Under the pieces are notes generated by a model that was given only the letters and a program-made list of their open reading frames with translations, was not told the origin of the DNA and searched no databases. Positions 1-13,400 of a stretch of DNA of 64,000 nt are shown here, in pieces. The translations under genes were made by a program, and so were the position numbers. The stretch's first letter is position 1. Every line of letters starts with the position of its first letter. The stretch is from Hemerocallis citrina. Taxonomy: Eukaryota > Streptophyta > Magnoliopsida > Asparagales > Asphodelaceae. The stretch lies in assembly GCA_017893485.1 (NCBI GenBank), contig CM030362.1, positions 186,616,813 to 186,680,812 on the forward strand. Reading direction: 5' to 3'.

Positions 1-1272
1 CGGAGAAGTACCTTACCCAATAAAAACTCCTTCATACCTCTTAGTTCTGCATATTCAAACCACCTCATTGAACTTTGCTAACCTTATCGACAAAAGGTTT
101 TTACAGATATGCTGGATTAGATAACGCTTAAAAAATTTTATTTTCAGAAACAGTTGTTCATACAATGATTTCCTTTTCTGTTGATGTTTACTTGGGCTCC
201 TAATAGGCAGGAAAAGATCTTCATTTCTTAGTTTTCTTAAAGACGAGTTCAGTGAAACTGTCTTAAGCAGAATACAGGTTAACATGTTTCATTTAAACAA
301 CAACAACAACAACAACAACAAAGCATTTTTCCCAACTAGCTGGGGATGTTTCATTTATTGTATGTAAAAAATAAGGGTTAAGGAGTTGAGCAAACATGAG
401 CAAAAGGCAATATTAAATAAAACGGGTTTTGACTTGCAGGCCTTTTAAAATTTGAATTTGGAAGTTAGTCCCTCCAATCATGATATTTGTATATCAGTCA
501 CTCAAACAAAACAAAAAACAAAAATAAAAACAAAAAACCATGTTATGAGATATTAGTCCTCTGGTAACTTAACCACCATTTAAGAGGAATATTCTGTTTG
601 AATCTACGATATTTGAGATTCTAACAGTTATAACCATCTCCTTCCATGGTGATAAACCTCTTCAATTCATTTTCCCAATTCCTCTGCTTCAATCAATCTC
701 CATCCTCCCCCTCCCTTTCAAATATTCCTCCGCCCATTCTCCTCACAATATCCACAAAGATATGTTTAGCATTTATCGGTTGAGGGTTGATTTGTAGAGT
801 GGATAAATTTGGGGAACAAAGAAATCTGAGAGGGAATTAGGGCTTTTAGGGTTTCGACAGAGTTGATGGTTGGTTAAAAAATAATAATTACGTTGAGAAG
901 ATTTGTGCAAATTTGATTTGAAACAAAAGACAGAGAGCATCATAGAGACAAGAGGGGAAAAAATGTTGGGCAAGAAAATCGAGCTGTTGGGTTGAAGTTG
1001 GGTAGATAAACGAGGATAGTGTTGGAATTGATCACTGTAGGTTAGTATTAATCCACCATGATTCAGTCCATATTTATGGAAATGCTAATGTGGACAAATA
1101 TGTCACAACTTTGAGGATTTGAAGACCTAATATAATTACAGACACTTTGGGGGACTAATGTACAAATACAAAAATCTGAGGGATCAGTATATAACAACCC
1201 CTACATAAAATAAGCAACATAACAACTGAGGCAAATGTAAATTAAAGAATATATAGGACCAAAGTGGTTGAC
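1..1272 (-). other. AP4E intron 10, 5' part (continues off the left edge)
   Basis: The intron begins at 1272 with GTCAAC directly after exon 10. I searched the minus strand for the next expected AP-4 epsilon residues and did not find them, so the next exon lies beyond the left edge. The segment is AT-rich, holds a short CAA microsatellite near 298-321, and has a weakly inverted pair of 'ttagtccct'-like sequences near 460-500 and 1150-1195. No supported gene. Confidence 0.6.
298..321. repeat. (CAA)n microsatellite
   Basis: About eight consecutive CAA units within AP4E intron 10. Confidence 0.9.
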
Positions 1273-1416
1273 CTCAATGTCTTCACAGCTAGCATCTGAT
1301 GGTATTACACTTTCAGTAGCACTTCTATCTAAGCCCAACAAGGATTGCAGCTCATATGCACGCTGTTGCAGGTCTGTTGAATGAGATGCTGATAGTTCAT
1401 CTATTAGAGACTGACA
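1273..1416 (-). CDS. AP4E: AP4E exon 10 (residues 570-617)
   Basis: It has 48 codons, from [20 protein letters not shown] to DASCEDIE, with a TTGCAG acceptor and a GTCAACC donor. This is the end of the conserved trunk. The next exon, at coordinates below 1, should begin the variable hinge. Confidence 0.95.
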
Positions 1417-3553
1417 CTGCAACAAATGGCTGGAAGATTAGCAAGAAAACAAATAACATATAAGCAAAGCAGACCCCAAAATCAATCAAACAAACTACTA
1501 TAGTACTAGACAATTATAAAAAGGTATAACTAAAGGAGATTGCAATAAATGAGAATTTGATTTAATTTACAGACTTCACCTGCTATACTGATGTAAACTC
1601 AACCCTAAATAGAGAAATTCCAAGATTTTTAAAAGATTAAGTTTATCAACATGTAATGCGGAAAAAGTCAGAAATTAAAACTATTAATTGGTTTGATGAA
1701 TTTTAAAGATATGAAATAGTTTAACAAACCCAATTAAAAATTCAATCCTAACAATCAATAATTATACCTAATTGTAATTAGCAAGCTATTCAATAAAGAT
1801 TCGTACTCTAAACTAGCAGATAGAAGCACACACGCTCAATATTTGTGGATGACTGTAAATTTAGATAATATCATAGAGACGATAAAGTAGTATCACAAAT
1901 AACGGAGAAGTGGAAAGAGTTTACTGATATCGATGAACGGGTCGTGATGGCGTAGAACGGAGCTGACGGCGGTGCTCGGGATGGCTGTGCAACAAGGAGG
2001 ATGGAGGTAGATGGCAGTTGCAGCTAGCGATGGGGTACGCCGGTGGCTGGCAGTGGAGCCAGCGACGGTGGCTGCGCCGATGGGGGTCGACGACGGCGTG
2101 AGAGTCGACGATGGCAATTGAAGGAGAGTAGGTCTGTATTGGGTGGTGGCAGTGGCGGCGTTGGCGGGGATTTCGAAGACGGCGAGGATGAGGTGCGAGA
2201 TCGAAGGACGAGGAGGATTAGGGTTTCGATCTGAAGTGGGTTTGGGAGATGGAGGCGGTGGTCGGAAATGGAGGTCGATGAGATACTTCGAGGTGAAGGA
2301 GATGGTGCTGGCGATGGTGTGTGCGGGTGAAGGAGGAGGTCGACAGGGAGAGGTCGATGGAGTTGGATGGAGAGAACAGGGATGCACGAGGTGCAGAGCC
2401 ACGTCGGCGTCGGGATGCATCGAAGGCCGACGGTAGGGGTGGCTGTCGGGATGGGCGAGAGGAGAGCTAGGGTTTGGGTTTGGATGAAGTGGAGAAGGAG
2501 GAGAAGGGAGTTAGGGTTTGACTTTGAGTTGGATTTGGGGATTAGGATTTTGGGTTGAATTGATTTGGGGATTTAGGATATAGTTTAGAGCTTCTCACAA
2601 CCATAAAATTTTCTTAGGATTTCTCACAAACCCTAATAATTTTTATCTCAATGTCTCGCATAAAAAGATGAATGAAAAAGCAATAACTCAACACAGTAAT
2701 TTTTAAATCAAGAATATCATACTTTCTCATTATTCTCAAGGCCTATATATAGGCTCAAAACAAATCTCAATACAAATCTCTAAAATATTCTAATGCATAA
2801 AATAAATGGTGCAAATTGCAAAACTACTAAATCTCAAAATAAAACAAAGCAGACTTAATGTCCTCATCATAGACACTTTTCTTAAAGGCCGATAATGCAG
2901 AGCAAAAGGATACAAATTCCGAATTTCAATATAGATAATGGAGTTGTAGGTATAAGACCTATAAGGTTTTGTGAAAAAAGAATCTATTGAAACATTAGTT
3001 GAAAAGTCTAAACATATGTTACATCCATAGGCAAACATAAAAGCCGGGGGGGGGGGGGGGGGGGGGGGCATTCATTTCGATTTACTGTTTATTTAAGGAT
3101 GGTCAACTAAAATTTTGTTACCCATAGGTGAACATATGTTTGTCAACATTAGGTTAGGGGCTTGTAGGTTTAAGAGATGATTGATTAATGTAACGCCCCA
3201 AGACCGGCTAAACAGGATCCTAACAACGGCCCACCACAGACTTGCCTCACAAAATGTGTCCACTTGCCTCACAAAATGTGTCCTGACTTGTAGGTACCCC
3301 TTGATCTTAGGCATATACTAATAAACTCACTCTCCCCTTCAATGTGGCTGATATGGGACTATGTTCACCAACACCCCACTACAGTAAATTATTGTACATG
3401 CACATGCAATACCCATACAATCCACAACCGGCCACATGCACACAGCAAGCCAAGCCAACTTCACAATTTTCATGGCCCAAATTATTTTTCATGGCCCAAA
3501 TTAATTACTTCCATACACCCAAGCCCATAAACTCTCTATAGGCTCATTAACCA

Positions 3554-3597
<44 letters not shown>

Positions 3598-4421
3598 CAA
3601 AGCTCCATTGAAAACGCAAATGTCGTTTTCACGCGTGAACACCACCAAGGCCGTTGTTGGGAACAACGGCCTAGGTTATAAACATAGCGGCTTATGTTAT
3701 AACCTAGGCCGTTGTTGGGAACAACGGCCTAGATTCCCAACAACGGCCTAGGTGGTTTTCCATGAAGCATTGCCCTATATATATTATTATTATATCTTTC
3801 CAATATAATACTATATATATACTCTTAAGTACGGGGTATCACCCAAGCCCATACTCTCTATAGGCCCATTAACTAATATTTCCTTAAGAACTCTGCGTCC
3901 TCACTGAGCTCGGAACATACAACCTGATCCAGGATCGCATTTCTAGCCGACGTGGAGTGAAGTACCTTGATTCTACTAGCAGTACCACGTACTGTCCTAG
4001 TACCATCTCAGGCATACCTCTAATCCACTCCTACCCACGATCGGTATCGAAAGTCAGTTCTTATACAATTTGTAACACCCCGAGCCCGGCTCAGCTGCGC
4101 ACGCGGCTGCGCGTGCGCGCATATGCGAAAAATAGGATCCTAACAACGGCCCACTATAGGCTTGCCTCACAAAATATGTCATGACTTGTAGTTACCCCTT
4201 GATCTTAGGCATATACTAATAAACTCACTCTCCCCTTCAATGCCGATATGGGACTATGTTCACCAACACCCCACTACACTTAATCAATGCACATGCACGT
4301 GCAATACCCACACAATGCACAACCGGCCACATGCACACAGCAAGCCAAGCCAACTTCACATTTTTCATGGCCCAAATTAATTACTTCCATACACCCAAGC
4401 CCATAGACTATAGGCCCACTA

Positions 4422-4461
<40 letters not shown>

Positions 4462-7400
4462 TTATTATTATTATTATTATATATATTTCCAATATAATAC
4501 TATATATATACTCTTAAGGACGAGGTATTACAATTAAATTTATATTTATTCCACAGGTGAACTTACATTCAATAAAAATCATTGTTGGCATTAGCTTAGA
4601 AACCCCTGACAGACTTACATTTTAAATGGGAAGAGTTATAGAGCGCACACAATTATTTAATTACTTGTTTAGCAGCAGCATAAAGAGAGCAACTGATCAA
4701 TTAACAGTTCTCGTAGATGTAATTTCCATGTTTAAACAAGGATCATGTTTCGTGTTTAATCAAGGATGTATCTGTTATTGAGATATCTTAGCCGCAATTG
4801 TGCTACTAATGATTAAATCATGGTAACCAAAGCATCATATTCTAAGCTGTCCTACAACTCATAGTGAGGTTTGAACATACCAGGATATCAACTAAAAAAT
4901 GTCAGGAAGCTTTCTAAGTAAAATTACCTCAGGCAACATTTCTACTTTCCTTCCAGCAATAACCTCAAATGCATTTATTTTCATGATGGCTGTTACTGCA
5001 TAAGCCTGTCCAATTCATTAAAAAAAACATACAAAATTATGTTTCTTCAAATTAAGATAAAGTTTTGAACCGAATTCTATTTCAGAAACAATTCTGAACC
5101 AAATTGATCAATGAATAGCTCAAGTGCAACATAATTACTGCTCACAAAGATACAGGTCCATCAATAACATAACATGCTTAAACATATAATAGGTTCTTTT
5201 ATATTATAAGCAAATGTGATACCACAGCAATGGATTGAACCGACAAATCAAATGGTCCATATTATCTTTTTTTTAATTTTAACAAAGTGCATAATTACAG
5301 CGGCTGCACAAATCGGCACAGTTGTGCACATTATCAGTATGCAGAGAACTATAATTGTAGTAGCCTTGGGTGTATTGCAATTTAAAAGAACATTTTACAA
5401 CTTACACATTTAGTAGAGAACAGTTACGAGAATGAGCCTTTTAAGTAAAATTATTTTTGCATAAAGGTGGGCAGACACAAGTTCATAGTTCATACCAGAG
5501 AGCACTTTAGCTCAATTATCATTTACTGTTGGTTGTTTCCTCAACATTATGCCAGTAGCAGTTAGGACAAGGGCAACAGAACAAAATGGAGGGTGCACTC
5601 ATATCTGTCAATAATTAATATGTTCTAATTCATAACATCGGTCAGACACAAGTTCATAGTTCATACCAGAGAGCACTTTAGCTCAATTATCATTTACTGT
5701 TGGTTGTTTCCTCAACATTATGCCAGTAGCAGTTAGGACAAGGGCAACAGAACAAAATGGAGGGTGCACTCATATCTGTCAATAATTAATATGTTCTAAT
5801 TCATAACATCGGTCATATATTTATAAAAGGTCCATTTAGCACACTTTTATATTCATTTCACACATTGGAAACTTCGCATGTTGTTCAATTTTATAATCGA
5901 TCCTTTTTTTCTACAAAATAGGTTTTCATATATGGACAAATATTCTGAATTTTTGAGTACTTTGTTTCCATCACTTGTGCAACACTGCGATAATCTATAT
6001 AATAAAACACAAAGAAAAGCTTTCAAGTGGATCTCCTTCAATAGTAAGGAAATCAATGGTCCAGATCTAAGCTCCCAAAAGACATTTTTCCCCTCAAAAG
6101 TTTTTCCCCAAAACTCAAATTCAAATCCCCCCAAAACAACTCCTTTATTTATTTATTTATTTCTCTCTCTCTCTCTCTCACTCTCTCCTATTTAGATCAG
6201 TTTGCTCCCTCTATTCCCCAAACCAGAGAGCTCCAATTTCTCTCTCCTAGGGTTTTTAAGCCGCTAACTCCAAATCCCTAAAACCATTTTCTTAAACTTT
6301 CGCTTCCATTCCATTGGCAAAGCCTTCATCGTCCTCTCAAGCGCGAATCTCAAAGCAAATCCAAATCCAAATCCAGTGTCGAACCACAATCAAGAGGTCG
6401 TCGCCGATATCTGATCCGCTGCTGATTCTGTATTGGCGACTCCCCTCCACCAAATCGAGCATGAATATCAAGCGACTCCGTATCGGCGACTCCCCTCTAC
6501 CGAGTCGAGAGCCTCTTTATGCGATGCGGCGACTCTTATTTCATCTCATTAACCGAATTCTCATTCTAATTTTTAATTTTGCGTGCAAGGGATTACTTAG
6601 TTTTTTGTTGACTCGAATTTTGTGTGCATGAAATCTAAGTTGAGAGAGATGATTGTTTTATTTTTGGGTTTAAAAAATTTTAATTTGGTGATTTATTTGA
6701 TTAGTTTTTTATTGGTTTTGATTTAAGGTGTACGCAAATGAGAGATGAATTATTTAGTGGCCTCAATTTGATCTTCCTCATATAATATGTTTCCTACTTC
6801 AATTAATTTGCTGGACCTCTAAAACTATTTTACATAATCAAACCAAGTGCACTGTTCCGATGACATGCCGTAGGCACGTGTCAACGGGCAAACCTAGTTA
6901 TAGAATATATTTTAATATAAGGAGTTAGATAAGTTCAACTATTCTATGGAAAGCTGAAAAAACAATACTATGCATTACATAGCTTAAGATGAATGATTAA
7001 ATTTTCACATAGATGTAAGTCAACATGTTTTCATCTCTCATATTTGTTGTCATGTCGTCAAGTCCTGCATCAATACCCATGCTTCTTAGTTGATGATTCT
7101 TACATACAGTTCACTTCAACAAGAAAAGAGGAGCAGGCAAAGGTAAGCCCAGATATAAAATTTAATAGGGAGGATGCTAGCATTAATAGGTTGCACAAAT
7201 AGATTCAATGTACCCAAAGGAAATCACATAATACCTAAGTGGACATAGGAACATAAAAAGAAAACATATCATAATTGTTGGTGTATGCCGTAGAAGCCAG
7301 TTGTGTATTAAACTTACTAGTTTACATTGTATCATGATATTTATTTTATATATGAGGCATTTTATTTATTGTGTTCTTTATTGTGATTAAATGAACATAA

Positions 7401-10400
7401 TAAAGTTCTTAGAATAGTAAGTTCAATGTCGTGGGATATCAAGTACATGACCTGATTGTGAGATCCTATTGGTTGAAACCAAAACACTACTCTTAAATGT
7501 CCCTAATCAAATATTATTGTGAATTAGGACAACAATAATATATAGAAATTAGCATGTGAGTAGACTGATGACCATTCTCACGGATCATGGATATGAGATC
7601 AAATATTTACGTGTACATATTAAAGTAATAATGTACTGGACTGACCCACCATGAGAACGCTGCATGGATCGTTATGTGAGTGTCATAAGCGGTTCTCACA
7701 GTGACTATGGTGTACGTAGTCCTTTGACTTGAAGTCACTACGGTTCCCTACATGAAAAGTTAATATGTTTTAATGCCGTCAAATGTCACATGTAATAAGG
7801 TGATTATAAAGTTAGCTATTGGATATATTGTGAATCATGCGGAGAGATGTGAGTGACTTAATGGAATTTGTCCCTCTTATATGACAGGAGCGATATCTTT
7901 GGGCCCCTTGATTGAGTGAGACTGCAAAATGCATGGTCATGCTCAAATGAGTCAATATGAAATATTGATCTCATTTGTCTTAGCAAGACTACTCGGATAT
8001 CATGAAACCAAAGATTGAACTATACAAGGATGACACGGTCCATGCCTTGTGGCCAATTAAGATATCTGGACTAAAGGACTAGACTACATGGTAACATTGG
8101 TCACTGATATGTCATGTCAAATCACTGGCATTCCCGCTACTTGAGTAGCAGTAATGTATTGCTAAATACCGCTCACTGTTTATAGTACTAAAATATGATT
8201 TTAGTATTACTGTCAACGTAATGGGAACCTACATGGTCACACTTAGAATTAATCGAAATTAGGATTTAAATTTAATACATGAATTTAATTGGGAATTCAA
8301 GTAAGACTTGGGCTCCCATTGGTTGGATAATTAGTTAAACTAATTGGGCCAACCCAAATTAGAAGGCTCACACACCTCACTACTCACTTAGGGTTTGCTG
8401 CTATATGTGTGTGTGTGTGTGCAGAATCGTGATTAAAAACTCTAGCCATCACAGAGCGTAAGAGTGAGAACGTGAGGAACATCCCCCTTCCCGCAGCTAG
8501 CACTGCAGCGTAGGGGAGAACCTGATTTTGATTCGTTTGTGTGGATACCGTAGACGCACCGCAACGTTGCAATGCTCGTGATTGGCAGACTATGGAGACA
8601 GCAGTTCCATCATTGAGGTAAAACTCCTAACACGATTTATGGTTTTTGCATGGATCCATGGTTGGGTTTCAAATTTTTTTTGTATTTTTCCGCTGCCTAT
8701 TACTCTGTTGTAAACCTCGAAACCCAACAATAGTATCCACAAATCCACTCACACTCGCATACATGGAAATGAAACAACAAAATAGTTTCAAGCAAAGTGG
8801 TGAAGAACATTATATAATTGTAATACCAATACCTTTACGGTGTCATCACTTTCATCACTTGAATGAGCCTCTGCCACATCACACAACTTTCCAACTATAT
8901 ATGAAGCAGAATACTTCCCATCGGCTGTTCCATATTCCCCAAGAACCCAGCAGATGACCTGACATTAATACTACTTGATTTAAAAAAATATATATGACAC
9001 TGCATGCAAATACAACATGTTCTACCAAACAGGTAATAATAAATGATAAAACTCAGGGAACAAGCATAGTACTTGCAGAAACACAGATGGAAGTTTTGGT
9101 TCCCCAATGATATGCAAATACGAATCCACCTGCACAAAAGGAAAAGACAGGGTAAAGGGAATGTCAAAAAGAGAAAATGTAAAACAGAAATGGATCATTA
9201 AACTTTTTGCTGTAACAAGTAAATATTGATATCTATGTTGCAGTAAATTGGTTAAAGGGGAAGGGAACAAGAAGCAATAAAAGTTCAACATAAGCTTCAG
9301 TTAAATTATTGCTCTTCAATTGGATCTTGATGAAATATAGTTGGAATAAGATATTATCTGCTGGAGTTGAGCTCTGTTCATAAATTATAAACAATTCGAA
9401 TGGAATTATTTTTTGTGAGAGTTTACTGGTAGACCTGAGATCTACCAACATGCTCAATGGATAAGTAATTTTGAGGCTCCTTGTTTCCATTAATATTGTC
9501 AAGCACTTAAAAATATGGATGATTTAGCAGAATCATGGCTATGGTGCAAAAAGAAAGTTCAAATAACTGTTGCCATGAGATAAACATACTTACCAACAGC
9601 TCAGTTTCATTTTCAATGCAATAACAGAACGTGGAACTTAATAAACATCATTTCAAGCCATGTCAAATATAGCAGAATGGAAATTTTCTTTAGAGCACAA
9701 AGGATGCCACAGATGTCTATTGGCACATCCAGCAGTACTATTACTAGGTATAGCTGGTAAACAAAGGAGAAAAGATTCTAGACTTAAACAACCAATAATA
9801 GTAGTTAGAACATTGGACCTGACTAAAATAGGAAAGCTTATACATATTTTACAACTAATAATTGACAATGCTATATTTTACAATATCACATTATAAGGTA
9901 TCTGAATTTTCATTGATTATAGTTTATAGATGGATGAGGTGAAATGTAGACATGATTCCCCACCCCACCCCCCACACACACACCCCACAAATCCCCAAAA
10001 GAAAATATATGAAATTTAAAAAAATTTAAAATTTTGAATTTCTTTTGGAAAAAAAAATGTTGTTTCACAAAATTTTCACTCCAATTTCATTCTCCATTGA
10101 TGAGTGTTGCATAACACACATGACCCTCTCTTAGGCTATTTGTAACAAAAATGATCATATATAAAAACTAATTGACAATTCCTAATTAAATATTAACTTT
10201 TTCACTAAATTCCTGCTAAATGAAACAAGTCCACCCTCATTCACAGCTTTCTAAAACCTGAAACGGGAACACCTAAATACCAGATTGTAAACCAACAGCA
10301 ACAATAAAACCTATATCCTTAAATTCTGGGGTTGGCTACATGAATCCTTCTCCATACTCTATTGAGGGCCAACTTCTTCATCAAATTAACACTTTACAAA

Positions 10401-13400
10401 TCCCTATTGATAGCTTCAACAGTTCAACCCAAGTTCTTTGCGTCTAACTCTGGTTCTTTTTGCTCCCCTAACCATCATCCTATCAATTTTCATAACTGGG
10501 GAAATAATCAGTCTTCATTGTATGCTTCCGAACCAGCTTCATCAGTTCTCCTGCATTTTATCTTTAATTGGGGTAACTTCTACTTTTTCTATATGCATTC
10601 ATTTCTTACTTTCATTTTTAATGTGTTTCCACCCATCCACGTTAGCATCTTCATTTCGATTACACTCAATTTTTTGAACATTTTGTCTCTTAACCGCTCT
10701 GATCCATAAAGGATAATTGATTGTGTATAGCTGTCCTATAAAATTTTCCCCTAAAGTTCCACTAATTGTTTAACCAAACCTATATATGAGAATATAACTT
10801 TGTTTCGGTAATCAAATAACTAGCTATGATAATGAAAGGTTTATACAGGGAAGAATTATTTCTCCTTCTTCAGGCTTGAGTGTAGAAAGATGAATTAGGA
10901 CAATAAAAAATGAGAGAACATTTTATTATTAGATTCAGAAGACTGAGGAGGAGATTTATTATGAAAGTCCGTTCCCTAATTGGCTTAAATTGAAGTGTCA
11001 GGCAAATCTTCAGATCACAATGCATTAGATGGAATATAGTATACAAAATTATGATGGAATAGTTATATACATATTGCACTATTGTTTATGCAAACTAAAT
11101 ATAGAAGTCTTATTTAATAATCATGTCACTACACTTGCAAATGAAAGAATGCAATTTATTGAGTAGTTTTTTGTATAGCAAAGGAGTTAATTTAGCAGAC
11201 AATTTAGAAGTCAGATAGTTGGGGATCTGTCCCTAACCGAAAATAAGATTATCACACATTGTGATACACTGACTAACAAGTTATAAAATCATTATCAAAA
11301 TTCCAAATTCACAATTCATTTCTCTACTATTATAGTGATGCCAGTCTCAAATCTCAGCCTCAATTTAGTGACATGATTTTTTGTCGAGTCATCCAGAAAG
11401 TATACACCTATAAACTGCAAGTATACTTGAGAGAGAAAAGAGTTATATAACAAACATAACATTCTAACTTCAACAGAATAACTAAAATTAAATTAGTTAA
11501 GGTTTCTCAACTTATCTTAAATTATTTAAGATTTGGATGATAATAAGTTAATAACAGATCATGATGATGCTAAAGATTCATAAAGACATCAGAATAATTT
11601 CCTAATTTGTTCAATTTTAGATTCATGGATTATATTAGGATTGTAGCTTATTTGGAAAATAAAACAATTAATCTATATAGTAAGGATAATTCCCACGCAT
11701 CGCATGTGGCCTATATCTAGTTTAAGCTTAAATAGCCCTGATCAATGAATTTGGAAGTATTAAAGTGATAAAAATAGTCTACTATAAGGAACAGTTTTTT
11801 TTGTTTTAATATCATTGATGAGTATCGCCATATATTTGATTTGTAGACTTTATTATCTTTCTTTTTAAACTGTAGAAATTCAAACTCTCATACTTCCTAA
11901 ATGTTATTGTAGGATGTTGTAGAAAGTACAAATTGAATTACCAGCACATCAAGAGTTTGCAACCAAACTGTGTTTATTCAACTTATGATGTCAAATGTGC
12001 CACTTTCATTGTTATACATGAGATCATGAAGTCAATTTCTAGTTGATGATGTAGATGAACGTCTTAACCCAAAATTTATTTAGCAATGGGAAGATCAATT
12101 GAGACAAATCAATGAACAGCTAATATCAAGGCAAACAAAAGCATAATTATTCTGCATTATTAGGGAGAGGAAATTTATAGACTATAATAGGAATCAAGTA
12201 AGAACCACATACAGCTGAAGATCTCAACTGACTATCTGCACCTTCATCATCCGCTCCAAATCCCTCGGCAATTAGTCGCATTAAATTGTGTGCGACTCTA
12301 ATGTTCACCAGATCACCTGCATGCTTGAAGACCTTATTCATGGTCTGCAAGTTAAATGTGTTAATGGACCATCCCATGTGATGCAGATGCACCAACAAGT
12401 ATGGGAAAATTTTCAATAGTAAAGAATATCTACCTGGATAAACCACTGATTGCTTGGTGCAAATTGCTCGGCGAGCTCAACACAGCGTGATGCTATCTCA
12501 GTTTTATAGTGATGATCATTAATGCTTATCATGTAATCAATCATACGATCAACTATGACTTCTACATTGGTGGACTTGGTCATTTTATAAAGCAGATCAA
12601 AAGTTTTGCGCTTTAGAGTGTCATCAGGATCCTATAATGAAATGCAAACCACAGAGTGGGAAAATTATAAGCAATATAAATAAATAAATAAAGCTGTTCA
12701 ACAGAAACTCGCCAACAAATGCTAATATTAAAACTCTGATACACGCATTATTTATATGCATGATCTAGACACTTGACTACAACTTTATGCTAATCTACGA
12801 ACTAAGAAGTAGATCATATGATTAATTAACATATGAAAGTTGATAAACATATTACCAAAGAAAGGGAACAGAGATAATTTCAAATATCTAATATCCTTTC
12901 CGAAGGAAGAGGGATGGCCAACAAAATAACAAAAGATAAGAAAACACTGAATGCTTACCTTTGAAATAAGACGTAGCTCTAATTGTAGATAAAATGAGGG
13001 GGAAATCATTGGGAAGGTTCAGTATGAGAAGAAAAGACCAAAACTGGGCACCAATTAGGAAGAGTAAGTCTGCTCAAATCGTAGTTGGTAGAAAAAAACG
13101 ACGGAGTGGACTTAAAGTACTAATGAAGGATATGACATCTGGACCTAATAAAGATAAATGGAGAAAGATGAGTCATGTAGCCAACCAAAATAAATGTGAC
13201 AGAGGTTTTGCAGTTGTTTTAAATCGTTGCACCTCCATATGCACAAAAAGGGGAAGATCGATTGGCTCGTTTGTGTTACTGAAATTTATTTCATATTAGC
13301 AATCAAGATTTTTTTAACATCAATAATCATATTACTAAGAACTCAAATAATTAGCTTTAAGCCCCTTCTACAAATATTAATGAACTCAATAGCGTATCAG

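Larger units (their letters stand above)
3189..3843. repeat. Left LTR of the TRIM-like element (MITE-interrupted)
   Basis: It shares with the right LTR the blocks 'aggatcctaacaacggccca', 'cttgatcttaggcatatact' and 'catgcacacagcaagccaag'. It is longer because of an AT repeat and the MITE at 3595-3776. Confidence 0.75.
3189..4532. mobile_element. TRIM-like small LTR element, TSD ATTAA
   Basis: Two related direct repeats, 3189-3843 and 4071-4532, start TGTAACRCCCC and end in GGTATTACA or its decayed form GGTATCACC. They flank only 227 bp of non-coding DNA. Perfect 5-bp duplications ATTAA lie at 3184-3188 and 4533-4537. The size and lack of coding capacity fit a terminal-repeat retrotransposon in miniature. 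I see no clear primer-binding site, and the internal part begins with a partial copy of the LTR sequence, so the structure is somewhat rearranged. Confidence 0.75.

Noticed and set aside
460..1200. Imperfect inverted 'ttagtccct' sequences as a possible MITE or MULE
   Set aside because: Similarity is short and no target duplication can be recognised.
1893..2436. 175-codon minus-strand frame and overlapping plus-strand frames in AP4E intron 9
   Set aside because: GC-rich low-complexity DNA with frames on both strands and Pro/Ser or Gly/Arg bias. No domain, no splice support.
12213..12224. Read-through of AP4E exon 6 past the GTATGT donor
   Set aside because: The frame stays open (VCGSYL), but the family continues directly with VESYL or VDSYL, supplied by exon 7.
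12994..13299. 101-codon plus-strand frame in AP4E intron 4
   Set aside because: No recognisable family, antisense within an intron, no conserved neighbours.
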